Source of the DNA: CAYGZL01 sp964354345
GTDB lineage: Bacteria; Chloroflexota; Anaerolineae; Anaerolineales; UBA4823
NCBI GenBank assembly: GCA_964354345.1
Contig: CAYGZL010000001.1
Location: forward strand, 1-32,187
Length of the DNA: 32,187 nucleotides
Direction of reading: 5' to 3'
Part shown: in pieces, positions 24,607-32,187 of the stretch
Position numbering within the stretch: position 1 is the first letter of the stretch
How the letters are laid out: every line of letters starts with the position of its first letter
Position numbers and translations under genes: made by a program
Notes under the pieces: model-generated
The model's input: only the letters and a program-made list of their open reading frames with translations
Told to the model about the DNA's origin: nothing
Database searches by the model: none

Positions 24607-25211
24607 TACTTACCTTCCCCCACCAGACGCATCGCCGCTGGTAAAAGTTCCCAAAATCCCTGCAAGCAGTCACGCAACCGTTCTCGACCGCGCGCCAGAC
24701 GACTCTTCACTGTGCCTAAAGGCGTCCTGACAACAGCCGCTGCTTCTAAATAATCCATCCCCTGTAAATCAACCAGGATTACAATCGCTTTAAATTCCAT
24801 GGGAAGCTCATCCAGGCAATGTTGGATGGCTCGGGCAAGCTCGGATTGTTCCGCCTGTTCTTCAGGTGATAAGGAGGGATCTGCTAACCAATGAGGCGAT
24901 TCGACCTCCTGTTCATCATCATCGACTGGTTCTAAGGGAACAGTGGGGCGTCGTTTACGCCGCCGCAGTTCGTCGTAACAGGCATTGGTGACAATCCGCA
25001 GGAACCAGGACTTAAGAGAGCCACCTCGATACCCCCGGATATTTCGATAAGCTGAAATGAAGGCCTCTTGAGTGGCATCTTCCGCTGCCTCCAATTCGCC
25101 CAAGATCCGATACGCCTGGTTGAATACTACCTCCTGATAAACCAAAACCAGGCGGTTAAAAGCATTCAAATCCCCCTGTTGGGCAGATTGGATTAGTCCT
25201 GCTTCGTCCAT
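24606..25211 (-). CDS. ECF-type RNA polymerase sigma factor
   Basis: 201 residues of the SigW-like ECF kind. The sigma-2 domain (about 8-85) shows GELEAAEDATQEAFISAYRN and LKSWFLRIVTNACYDELRRR; an acidic linker (90-125) follows; sigma-4 (about 125-180) shows LPMEFKAIVILVDLQGMDYL and AAVVRTPLGTVKSRLARGRE. It is followed by its anti-sigma factor with a one-base overlap and preceded, 34 nt away, by the LLM oxidoreductase gene. A TATAAT on the minus strand (25250-25245) overlaps the stop of that gene and may serve a promoter, but no good -35 box is present. Regulon unknown. Confidence 0.94.
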   Translation of the reverse strand: MDEAGLIQSAQQGDLNAFNRLVLVYQEVVFNQAYRILGELEAAEDATQEAFISAYRNIRGYRGGSLKSWFLRIVTNACYDELRRRKRRPTVPLEPVDDDEQEVESPHWLADPSLSPEEQAEQSELARAIQHCLDELPMEFKAIVILVDLQGMDYLEAAAVVRTPLGTVKSRLARGRERLRDCLQGFWELLPAAMRLVGEGK

Positions 25212-25245
25212 TAGATATCCGTCCGTTCAATAATCATGCGTAGGA

Positions 25246-26277
25246 TTATAAAATTAATTCTGCCAGCATCCGCAGAGTCTCTATCTTATCCGTGATTACA
25301 TTCAAGGTGGTTATCGGACTCGCCCGCCAGGCTGAAAGCTGTTCCTCAATCCGCTCCCGTGGTCCGCACAGGGCAACTTCATCAACCAATGTATCTGGAA
25401 CTGCCTGAAAGGCCTCACCCTTTTTCCCATCCAAGTATAAATCCTGAATCAGGTTTGCCACATCGACGTAACCATACCGGCAGGCCAGATCGTGGTAAAA
25501 ATTCCTGCCACGCGCGCCCATTCCGCCGATATAGAGCGCCAACCATCCTTTAACCTGGTTCCGGCAGGCTTCCAGATCGTTGCCCACCACTACCATCACA
25601 GAGGGAGCAATATCAAAATGGGTCAGGTTTTTCATCGACATCGCACGCCCCAAACCAGCCTCAATGGAAGGTTGGAAAACCGTCGAATAGTGACGCGGCG
25701 CAAAGAATATTGGTAACCAGCCATCAGCAATCTCCGCTGCCAATGCCACATTCTTAGGCCCAAGCGCGGCAAGATAAATTGGAATATCAGAGCGACCGTG
25801 TAAAATGCTCTTTAAGGGTTTCCCCAGGCCTGTAGAATCTTCCCCAGTGTATGGGATCTGATAGTGTTTCCCTTGATGAACTAATGGCTGTTCACGCTTA
25901 AAGATGGTTCGCAAGATGCTGACATATTCACGTGTCTTCCCCAAGGGATTGCCATATGCTTGCCCATGCCAACCCTCTACCACCTGGGGTCCGGATAGAC
26001 CCAAACCCAAGAGCAGGCGTCCCCCAGAAAGTTGGTCGAGGGTCATGGCAGTCATTGCGGTATTGGTTGGCGTGCGCGCTGGCATCTGCAAGATCGCCGT
26101 TCCAAGATGAATCGTATGGGTTAATGCACCAATCCAGGCGAGGGGGGTCACTGCATCTGAGCCATATGATTCGGCAGTCCAAACAGCATAATATCCCAGC
26201 CGCTCTGCTTCCAGGATCAAATCCATAGGCAAGTGTAAGCTGGCGCCTGAATAACCGACCATCAATCCGAGTCGCAT
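25246..26277 (-). CDS. LLM class flavin/F420-dependent oxidoreductase
   Basis: 343 residues from the ATG at 26277, chosen because AGGAG lies 7 nt upstream; an in-frame ATG at 26313 would overlap the preceding gene. This is a luciferase-like TIM-barrel enzyme: MRLGLMVGYSG at the start, AERLGYYAVWTAESYGSDAV (about 23-42), LGTAILQMPARTP, then DQLSGGRLLLGLGLSGPQVV and YLAALGPKNVALAAEIADGW. The pattern is closest to F420-dependent members (hydride transfer by coenzyme F420), but FMN use cannot be excluded from sequence. The substrate is unknown. It lies between the EEP gene and the sigma gene, all on one strand. Confidence 0.82.
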   Translation of the reverse strand: MRLGLMVGYSGASLHLPMDLILEAERLGYYAVWTAESYGSDAVTPLAWIGALTHTIHLGTAILQMPARTPTNTAMTAMTLDQLSGGRLLLGLGLSGPQVVEGWHGQAYGNPLGKTREYVSILRTIFKREQPLVHQGKHYQIPYTGEDSTGLGKPLKSILHGRSDIPIYLAALGPKNVALAAEIADGWLPIFFAPRHYSTVFQPSIEAGLGRAMSMKNLTHFDIAPSVMVVVGNDLEACRNQVKGWLALYIGGMGARGRNFYHDLACRYGYVDVANLIQDLYLDGKKGEAFQAVPDTLVDEVALCGPRERIEEQLSAWRASPITTLNVITDKIETLRMLAELIL

Positions 26278-26302
26278 GAACTCACTCCTATATTTCAGTC
26301 CG

Positions 26303-28294
26303 TTAAGGTGCAATTTCTATCATCACCGCGGGGTGATCCGAAGCTGGATCAGCCAAATACCAGGCTTCGTTCACTTTTGTCCCTGGTGAGACAAAAATGT
26401 GGTCAATGCGCTGGATTGGATTACGCCCCTGAGTATCCGCGCCGGTTGGCCACTTTAATAACCAGGCATCCTCCAAAATAATACATGTCAAGCGGTATTG
26501 TTCGGTGTCTGGTCGAAAATTAAAATCACCCATGGCGATTACATTATCCTTTCCCTGGATTTCTTGCAGCAAGGCTTGTTGTTGTACGACCGGCCCGCCA
26601 TTGCCCAGATGGGTGACAAAGACATTCAGTGTCTTACCTGCCACAGTAATTTGTGCGGCAATCGTTGCCGTTTGCTCGCCCGCACTATACATGAAGAATG
26701 TGCGGGGATTCTGAATAGGATAGCGTGAGAGCAGCGCAATCCCAAACGTACCAGTGACTGTCTTAGGGCCATAATAAGAATAATAATTCAACCGGTCGGC
26801 GAAATAGCGCACAATATCCGAATTGCCACCTGCAATCCGGTTCGTATCCATCTCTTGTAAACCGATCACATCGGCGTCAGCCTGCTGGAGTACTGCCAAC
26901 TGGCCGCGATAGTTTTTATTACCAGTTTTAGAATATCCCTGTTGAAGATTATAAGTAAATACTTTGAGGGTGCGCGCCGGTTGGGATGGCGCCACCGGTC
27001 TGGCTGAAACGAAGACTAAGCCCAGGATTGAAATCAATGCGGTTAAACCTATCGCCACCAGGCTGAACAAGGTCAGGCCATGCGGCTCATCCGCTTTCAA
27101 TTCCTTTACCAGGCATAACGGAAGCAACATGAGTAAACCCGGGATCAAGAACACCAGCCAGAAACGATCTCTAAAAACAGGCCCTATCACCGGAATGTAA
27201 TCATAGACGGTAGTAAATACCTGAGTAAAAATAATGATCAATAGAAATAACGCTGCCAGTGAAAAAGCACCAGCCAGGCTGCGTAAGGAAACGCGCCCAT
27301 AAAGGATTTTATCAAAATATATTTTTAGATCAACCAGGATGACCGGATAGAGCGCCAGCAACCCAACCAGGCATACTTTCGCCCAACCAGCCGGAGATGG
27401 TTCTGCCAGTGGGTAAGCTGTTGGGTCCAGTGGGAAAGCCACCTGATGCGCCGAGATCGTCCCAACCAAACAAATCAAAAACATCCCATTCCAAATCCAT
27501 AACCAGACCGGTTTAAGCGCCTTCCAGAAGGCTGGCCTGGTCATAAATAATCCGGATCCAACCAGGGCCAGGGTACCAATGACGATAATCCCTGGATAAC
27601 TCTCTCCCGTCCAGCGCGCGATTACATTCGGGCTACCAAAGGCAAAATACACCAACACCCAGGCGGCCATGAGGCCGAGAGTCCAAACCGTGACCCTGCT
27701 AAATGACTCTGGCTGACTTTCGTTTGTAGCCACCTCGGGTGTCGCAGGGACATTTTGAACCGGCCAAAACCAAAGCAGCACCGCAAAACCAGCCAGGATC
27801 AGGCTGATCCAGATATAAACCGGATCAAGACTGAGGTCAAAACCCGAGTAAACCACTCGCAGGGCAATGAGGGCTGCTATTGCGAATAACCAGCCCAGGC
27901 TAAGCCGTAACGCCAATCCAGCCTTGGGCATTTTACCCCGGTTGACCAGCCAGGTCGTGAAGAATAGCAAAAACAGCGCCACGCCCAGGCCAGCCACGAG
28001 CATCCGGCTGCGCGTGTCCAATAACACCTCAATCACCCGGCAAGCAAGAAAAGCCACCCCAATTCCGCGCAGGCTAAATTCACTCAGACCTCTCTTAACA
28101 ACTAACAGAAGGGCTGGTGCAAATAAAAACAGAACCGAGACGATCTCGGGTGGGATGCTGGTACCGAGTAAACCGAAGGCATACACAGCCTCAATAAAAT
28201 CGGTTAATAACTGGATAAAGAATAAAAACCACAGGCTATAAAGGAATATTTCCCGAACCTCTGACCAGCTAAGTTTCCGCTGTTCTTGTGTCAT
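26303..28294 (-). CDS. Polytopic membrane protein with C-terminal endonuclease/exonuclease/phosphatase domain
   Basis: 663 residues. The first ~430 hold roughly a dozen hydrophobic helices; the last ~220 are an EEP (DNase I/inositol phosphatase-like) domain with its metal and catalytic residues: FTYNLQQG (Asn), GLQEMD (Glu), VTHLGN (His), MGDFNFRP (Asp, Asn), RIDHIFVS and a final SDHPAV (Asp-His). The substrate could be a lipid phosphate or phosphodiester, or nucleic acid; the membrane anchor favours a lipid or cell-surface role. Its ATG overlaps the patatin stop (ATGA, 28294-28291). With ftsH and patatin upstream it forms a membrane-maintenance set. Confidence 0.85.
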   Translation of the reverse strand: MTQEQRKLSWSEVREIFLYSLWFLFFIQLLTDFIEAVYAFGLLGTSIPPEIVSVLFLFAPALLLVVKRGLSEFSLRGIGVAFLACRVIEVLLDTRSRMLVAGLGVALFLLFFTTWLVNRGKMPKAGLALRLSLGWLFAIAALIALRVVYSGFDLSLDPVYIWISLILAGFAVLLWFWPVQNVPATPEVATNESQPESFSRVTVWTLGLMAAWVLVYFAFGSPNVIARWTGESYPGIIVIGTLALVGSGLFMTRPAFWKALKPVWLWIWNGMFLICLVGTISAHQVAFPLDPTAYPLAEPSPAGWAKVCLVGLLALYPVILVDLKIYFDKILYGRVSLRSLAGAFSLAALFLLIIIFTQVFTTVYDYIPVIGPVFRDRFWLVFLIPGLLMLLPLCLVKELKADEPHGLTLFSLVAIGLTALISILGLVFVSARPVAPSQPARTLKVFTYNLQQGYSKTGNKNYRGQLAVLQQADADVIGLQEMDTNRIAGGNSDIVRYFADRLNYYSYYGPKTVTGTFGIALLSRYPIQNPRTFFMYSAGEQTATIAAQITVAGKTLNVFVTHLGNGGPVVQQQALLQEIQGKDNVIAMGDFNFRPDTEQYRLTCIILEDAWLLKWPTGADTQGRNPIQRIDHIFVSPGTKVNEAWYLADPASDHPAVMIEIAP

Positions 28295-28671
28295 TTCGCG
28301 CCCTTTCCATACTTACCAAACCGCCTAATTAACTGGCTTATCCAGGACAGATCCTGCCTGAGCTGGGGATATGCCTTTTCAACCGCCAGGTCGCCTCGTT
28401 CTGCGACCTCTCGTAGATTGACCGGACCTAACAAGCCAATATCATGTACCTGGGGCCGGATAATTGCATCTGGCTTTTGCGCCTCGAGGAGCAATTCGGT
28501 CAATAGCTCTTCTGGTCGATAACCTGCCGCGAACAGCGCGCCAATCACTCCTCCAATGCTGGTGCCAGCTACGGCTTTGATTTGGTAACCGCGTTTTTCC
28601 AGGCCGCGCAGCACTCCAATATGGGCAATACCCTTGGCGCCTCCGCCTCCTAACGCGATCGCAATATCCAT
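28291..28671 (-). CDS. Shortened patatin-like protein lacking the catalytic Asp region
   Basis: 126 residues, against about 250-300 for complete patatin-like phospholipases. The oxyanion loop GGGGAKG (8-14) and nucleophile GTSIGG (36-41, Ser38) are intact, as is the helix VIGALFAAGYRPEELLTELL. It then passes at about residues 63-66 directly to DAIIRPQVHDIGLL and RGDLAVEKAYPQLRQDL, which resemble the far C-terminal end of such proteins. The middle, including the catalytic Asp of the DG[GA] motif, is missing without loss of frame. It probably has no hydrolase activity. Its ATG directly follows the ftsH stop, and its stop overlaps the EEP start. Confidence 0.7.
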   Translation of the reverse strand: MDIAIALGGGGAKGIAHIGVLRGLEKRGYQIKAVAGTSIGGVIGALFAAGYRPEELLTELLLEAQKPDAIIRPQVHDIGLLGPVNLREVAERGDLAVEKAYPQLRQDLSWISQLIRRFGKYGKGAK

Positions 28672-30591
28672 TTACGATTCCTTTAATGACAACGCCTGGG
28701 TGACTGCGCTGCCATCCAGCGTCTCTTCCATCAACAATCTTTGTGTCAGAGATTCCAGCGCTGTGCGGTGCTCTTTCAACATGGCCTGGGCGCGATCGTA
28801 TTGTTCAGTGACAAGACGCTGGACCTCGGCATCAATCACCTGCGCTGTCTCTGGGCTGACCTGGCTGGTATCCACCACACCGCCCAGATATTGGAGCTGC
28901 TGACCGGCATAACGGACGGAGCCAAGCTTTTCGCTCATCCCAAATTCTGTCACCATCCGGCGAGCCAGTTCGGTCGCGCGCAGGATATCGTCACTGGCGC
29001 CAGTGCTGATCGTACCGAAAACCACCTTTTCCGCTGCCCGCCCACCCAACATCACCGCAATCCGATCCTGGAGCTCTTCCACAGTCAGCAGGTAACGGTC
29101 TTCGGTAGGCATTTGCATGGTGTAGCCGAGGGCGCCACGGCTGCGAGGGATGATGCTGATCTTACTGACCGGGTCGCCATGTGGTACCAAAACCGCCACC
29201 AGTGCATGACCGGCTTCGTGATACGCCACCGCCTTTTTGACACGCTCATTCATCACCCGGGTACGTTGTTCCAGTCCAGCCACAATCCGCTCGATGGCTT
29301 CTTCAAAATCGTGCAGATCTACGGCCTCGGCGCCGCGCCGTCCAGCTAAAAGCGCGGCTTCGTTAATCATGTTGGCCAAATCAGCACCACTAAATCCCGG
29401 CGTCATGCGCGCCGCACGCTCAAAATCGAAATCAACGGCTAATTTGATCCCCTGACTGTGAATTTTCAGGATTTGGATCCGCCCAATCAAGTCGGGATTA
29501 CCCACAGCAATTTGCCGATCAAAACGCCCGGCGCGCAACAAGGCCGGATCGAGCACCTCCGGCCGGTTGGTGGCAGCCATGATGATAACTGGCGCGCTGG
29601 TATTGGTTTTGAACCCATCAATCTCGGCCAGGAGCTGGTTGAGGGTCTGCTCTCGCTCGTCGTTGCTTCCCATCCGCACCGTTCCCGCCCGGCTTTGACC
29701 GATGGCATCAATTTCGTCAATAAAAATAATCGCCGGGGCAGCCTTGCGAGCCTGTTCAAATAAATCGCGCACGCGCGCGGCGCCGACGCCCACAAACATT
29801 TCAACGAATTCAGAACCGCTGGTTTCAAAGAAAGAGACATGCGCTTCCCCAGCAGTGGCTTTGGCAAGCAAGGTCTTGCCTGTCCCCGGTGGCCCGACTA
29901 ACAAAACACCTTTAGGGATACGGCCGCCCAGGCGAGCGAATTTTTCTGGGGTGTTTAGGAATTGGATGATTTCTTGTAGCTCGGCAATCGCTTCATCTGC
30001 TCCGCCAACATCCTTGAAGGTGATACCCACATCTTCGGCCTTGACCTCCGTGGCTTTACTACGCCCTATTCCGAAGATTCCACCCATCCCGCCGCCCGCG
30101 CCGCTACCGACGCGCCGCATCAAAATGTACCAAAAACCTGCCAACAGGATCAGGGGCAGGATCCAGGATAACAACACCCCCCCAACCGGGCTGGGTGGTC
30201 GTCGAAAGCTGTAGTCAACACCCGCCTTTTGTAAATCTTCCACCAGTTTTGGATCGCTGGGTGAAGAATAGACTGTAGCGAAGGGGATAGTCGCCTCCGC
30301 TGCTTTTGGGTCGGGGTTCTTCATCTGGCCCATGACATCCGTATCGCCAATCTCTACACTGACAATCTGACCCGCGGCCAGTTTTGTGCGAAACTCACTA
30401 TAGGTCAGCTGTGTCGCCGGAACGATAAAACGCGTCAGAATGAATTCCTGGAACAACCAGAGCAATATTAAACCAGCCAGTAGATATCCAATGCTAAACC
30501 GCATCTGACGCTGCATTTGCTCCCGGCGTTTCTTCTCCTCTTCCGGATCGCCTTTTGGTTTAGACGGTTTCTTATTTTTACTATCATTCAT
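28672..30591 (-). CDS. ftsH: ATP-dependent zinc metalloprotease FtsH
   Basis: Membrane AAA+ protease for quality control of membrane and regulatory proteins. 639 residues from the ATG at 30591, which has GGAGG 10 nt upstream; an in-frame ATG at 30648 would add 19 residues. Two membrane helices (34-53 and 137-157) flank the periplasmic domain; Walker A GPPGTGKT (233-240), Walker B FIDEIDA (290-296), the second region of homology with NRPEVLDPALLRAGRFDRQ, and the zinc site HEAGH (458-462) follow. The C-terminus ends QALSLKES. It is first in a run with patatin, EEP, LLM and sigma genes, and divergent from the ferritin-VIT gene. It could also degrade anti-sigma factors. Confidence 0.97.
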   Translation of the reverse strand: MNDSKNKKPSKPKGDPEEEKKRREQMQRQMRFSIGYLLAGLILLWLFQEFILTRFIVPATQLTYSEFRTKLAAGQIVSVEIGDTDVMGQMKNPDPKAAEATIPFATVYSSPSDPKLVEDLQKAGVDYSFRRPPSPVGGVLLSWILPLILLAGFWYILMRRVGSGAGGGMGGIFGIGRSKATEVKAEDVGITFKDVGGADEAIAELQEIIQFLNTPEKFARLGGRIPKGVLLVGPPGTGKTLLAKATAGEAHVSFFETSGSEFVEMFVGVGAARVRDLFEQARKAAPAIIFIDEIDAIGQSRAGTVRMGSNDEREQTLNQLLAEIDGFKTNTSAPVIIMAATNRPEVLDPALLRAGRFDRQIAVGNPDLIGRIQILKIHSQGIKLAVDFDFERAARMTPGFSGADLANMINEAALLAGRRGAEAVDLHDFEEAIERIVAGLEQRTRVMNERVKKAVAYHEAGHALVAVLVPHGDPVSKISIIPRSRGALGYTMQMPTEDRYLLTVEELQDRIAVMLGGRAAEKVVFGTISTGASDDILRATELARRMVTEFGMSEKLGSVRYAGQQLQYLGGVVDTSQVSPETAQVIDAEVQRLVTEQYDRAQAMLKEHRTALESLTQRLLMEETLDGSAVTQALSLKES

Positions 30592-30773
30592 TGAAACAGA
30601 TCCTCCACTGTAGGACTCTTTCTTATGTTCTACTCCTATTTTAACCATTATTATGATTCCTGACCGAGCAACACAGCCAAAGCCCCAATTTGAAGTGGTT
30701 AGATAACAGGGGAACAGATGATCCGGAAACTACATTTTATCTAATGTGCATCTTGAAAAGCGAGGTAAAAAAT

Positions 30774-31910
30774 ATGCCCGAAATGGCTGAAATATCAACC
30801 TACCTGGTCAACCTGGAAGACGAACGCAACAGCGCTGCTTTGTATCAGGCCCTGGCTGAGATCGAAAAGAATCCCCAAATAGCAGAAGTTTACCGCCGCC
30901 TGGCTGCTACCGAGCAAGGGCATGCCGAGGCCTGGGCAGAAAAATTGCGCCATGCCAAAGTCGCAGTGCCAGAATTCCGTCCCACCTGGCGCACCCGCAC
31001 CTTGATCTGGCTGGTCAAACGCTTCGGAGCTAACACTGTGCTGCCGACCATGGTTTCGATGGAAAACCGTGGTTCACTCAACTACTCCACCCAGGCAAGC
31101 CAGAACCAGGCTCAAACTGCTATGGTCGCCTCGGAGCAGTCGCATGCCCGGCTATTGCATCAGATCGGACAGACTACCCGCGGCGGCATGGAAGGTGGTG
31201 CACTCGCCAAAATCGAAGGTCGCCACCGGTCTGCAGGAGGTAATGCCTTGCGTGCTGCGGTCTTAGGCGCCAACGATGGATTGCTCTCGAATTTCAGTTT
31301 GGTCATGGGCGTGGCTGGCGCGGCGATCGCCAGTCAAACCATCCTGCTCACCGGATTGGCTGGCCTGTTAGCCGGGGCTATTTCAATGGCCCTGGGAGAA
31401 TGGGTCTCCGTCCAAAGCTCACGTGAACTCTATGAGAAGCAAATCCGTACTGAGAAAGAAGAAATTGCCCATGCGCCAGAGGAGGAGACCGAAGAGTTGG
31501 CCTTGATTTATCAGGCGCGCGGTCTGGAAGCCGAACCGGCGCGTATACTGGCGCAACAAATCATGAGCAACCGCGAGAGCGCCCTCGAAGCGCTCAGTCG
31601 CGAGGAGTTAGGCATTGACCCACAAGAGTTGGGTGGATCAGCTATCGAGGCTGCATTAACTTCCTTTACTCTTTTCGCAGTTGGCGCTTTAATCCCGGTC
31701 ATTCCCTACCTGTTCCTGAGCGGTCTGGCGGCTATTCTCATCAGTGCCTTGCTCAGCGCCATCGGATTATTCATCATTGGGGCGGTGATCACGTTATTTA
31801 CCGGCCGACCTGTGCTGATTTCGGGATTGCGGAATATCCTGTTTGGCCTGGTGGCAGCAGCCATCACCTACAGCATCGGCCGCCTGATTGGGATGAGTAT
31901 CGGAGGATAA
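30774..31910 (+). CDS. Ferritin-like domain fused to VIT1/CCC1-type iron/manganese transporter
   Basis: 378 residues from the ATG at 30774, which has GAGGT 7 nt upstream; an in-frame ATG at 30690 would add 28 residues. The N-terminal 130 residues form a rubrerythrin/ferritin-like bundle with diiron ligands E17, E47/H50 (EQGH), E97 and E121/H124 (EQSH). From about 158 a VIT1 domain begins with LRAAVLGANDGLLSNFSLVM and GEWVSVQSSRELYE; five membrane helices and a cytoplasmic Glu-rich loop (EKEEIAHAPEEETEEL) follow. VIT1 proteins move Fe(II) or Mn(II) out of the cytosol, and the ferritin part likely senses or delivers iron. It is transcribed away from ftsH. Confidence 0.88.
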   Translation: MPEMAEISTYLVNLEDERNSAALYQALAEIEKNPQIAEVYRRLAATEQGHAEAWAEKLRHAKVAVPEFRPTWRTRTLIWLVKRFGANTVLPTMVSMENRGSLNYSTQASQNQAQTAMVASEQSHARLLHQIGQTTRGGMEGGALAKIEGRHRSAGGNALRAAVLGANDGLLSNFSLVMGVAGAAIASQTILLTGLAGLLAGAISMALGEWVSVQSSRELYEKQIRTEKEEIAHAPEEETEELALIYQARGLEAEPARILAQQIMSNRESALEALSREELGIDPQELGGSAIEAALTSFTLFAVGALIPVIPYLFLSGLAAILISALLSAIGLFIIGAVITLFTGRPVLISGLRNILFGLVAAAITYSIGRLIGMSIGG

Positions 31911-31958
31911 ACCAATAGAATCTCGTCCACTGCCAGCCGGGCTGGTGCACCATCCCTT

Positions 31959-32008
31959 ATAATCGAGTAAGAGGGCGGCGGCAAGCTGCCGCCCTCTTAC
32001 TCGATTAT
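31959..32008. terminator. Long perfect inverted repeat after the VIT1 gene
   Basis: Two 21-bp arms (31959-31979 and 31988-32008), perfectly complementary, with an 8-nt loop GGCAAGCT. The core is GAGGGCGGC / GCCGCCCTC. It lies about 50 nt after the transporter stop, so it can end that transcript; being symmetric it would work for both directions. No clear T-run follows. A smaller hairpin (CCAGCC/GGCTGG, 31933-31945) precedes it. Confidence 0.7.
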
Positions 32009-32187
32009 TACTGTTTATTCGACTACAATTGCAAGCGCATGTATTCAAAATTTGGTATTTTGTGTTATCAAAATTCCATTTTGTTAGAGTAAACTGTTTT
32101 CTGTAAATTGTCCGCCTAAAGCGGTAGGTCTGGTGCATCTTTCGAGAAGCTACCAACTACAAACAAAGCGTGACACCATGACCTACC
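32009..32187. other. Right-edge stretch without a gene, with an imperfect inverted repeat
   Basis: 179 AT-rich nt with no credible ORF. GGTAGGTCTGGTG (32123-32135) is mirrored by CACCATGACCTACC (32174-32187) at the very edge, 13 bp with one bulged base and 38 nt between. It may be an RNA hairpin or one end of something continuing outside the window. Confidence 0.35.

Noticed and set aside
28741..29349. 202-residue plus-strand ORF inside ftsH
   Set aside because: It is antisense to conserved AAA+/protease codons of ftsH; its composition is a mirror of that gene.
29702..30214. 170-residue plus-strand ORF inside ftsH
   Set aside because: Antisense shadow of the Walker A region; Pro/Ser-rich and without motifs.
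31794..32156. 120-residue minus-strand ORF at the right end
   Set aside because: It starts in the gene-free tail, passes through the long inverted repeat and into the antisense of the VIT1 gene, and shows no family resemblance or ribosome binding site.

Overview
The window looks like a chromosomal segment of a free-living member of the Chloroflexota, most likely an Anaerolineae-type bacterium. This is an inference from protein style (RpoB with a large repeat-bearing insert, a bacterial translin, a polymer-forming membrane protein, an LLM-family oxidoreductase, Pro/Thr-rich exported proteins) and from a base composition near 50% GC; no rRNA is present to confirm it. I saw no tRNA, rRNA, CRISPR array, insertion sequence or prophage.

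Layout. (1) 1-7414, minus strand: a str-type operon read rpoB, rpsL, rpsG, fusA, tuf (tuf is cut by the left edge). rpoC, usually between rpoB and rpsL, is absent and replaced by 239 nt with a hairpin. (2) 7415-7613: back-to-back promoters, a strong one for rpoB and a probably leaderless one for era. (3) 7614-9220, plus: era and a YhhN-family membrane protein. (4) 9217-13787, minus: an SDR threonine-dehydrogenase-like enzyme, a short chimeric ORF, a GarR-like dehydrogenase, then a tightly coupled ECF sigma / zinc-type anti-sigma / polymer-forming membrane protein set. (5) 13902-23501, plus: a lipoprotein; a DNA methyltransferase with an unidentified, possibly restriction-related partner; ssb, DUF3467, translin and a Cas4-like nuclease split into two membrane proteins; nadK, a B-box membrane protein, recN and an exported subtilase. 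(6) 23530-30591, minus: ftsH, a shortened patatin, a membrane EEP phosphatase/nuclease, an LLM oxidoreductase, and a second ECF sigma / anti-sigma pair, all closely packed. (7) 30774-31910, plus: a ferritin-VIT1 metal transporter, followed by a 21-bp perfect inverted repeat and about 180 nt without a gene.

How they fit together. The left part is core translation/transcription machinery. The middle is rich in nucleic-acid handling (methyltransferase, SSB, translin, split Cas4-like nuclease, RecN). The right part is envelope and membrane quality control (FtsH, patatin remnant, EEP, anti-sigma). Best candidate for an undescribed system: the ssb-DUF3467-translin-split Cas4 block at 16657-18835. 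One Fe-S cysteine and the RecB His lie on one small membrane protein; the D, ExK, QxxxY and three other cysteines lie on the next. Two short ORFs (12427-12774 and 28291-28671) seem to keep the two ends of larger proteins while lacking the middle, in frame.
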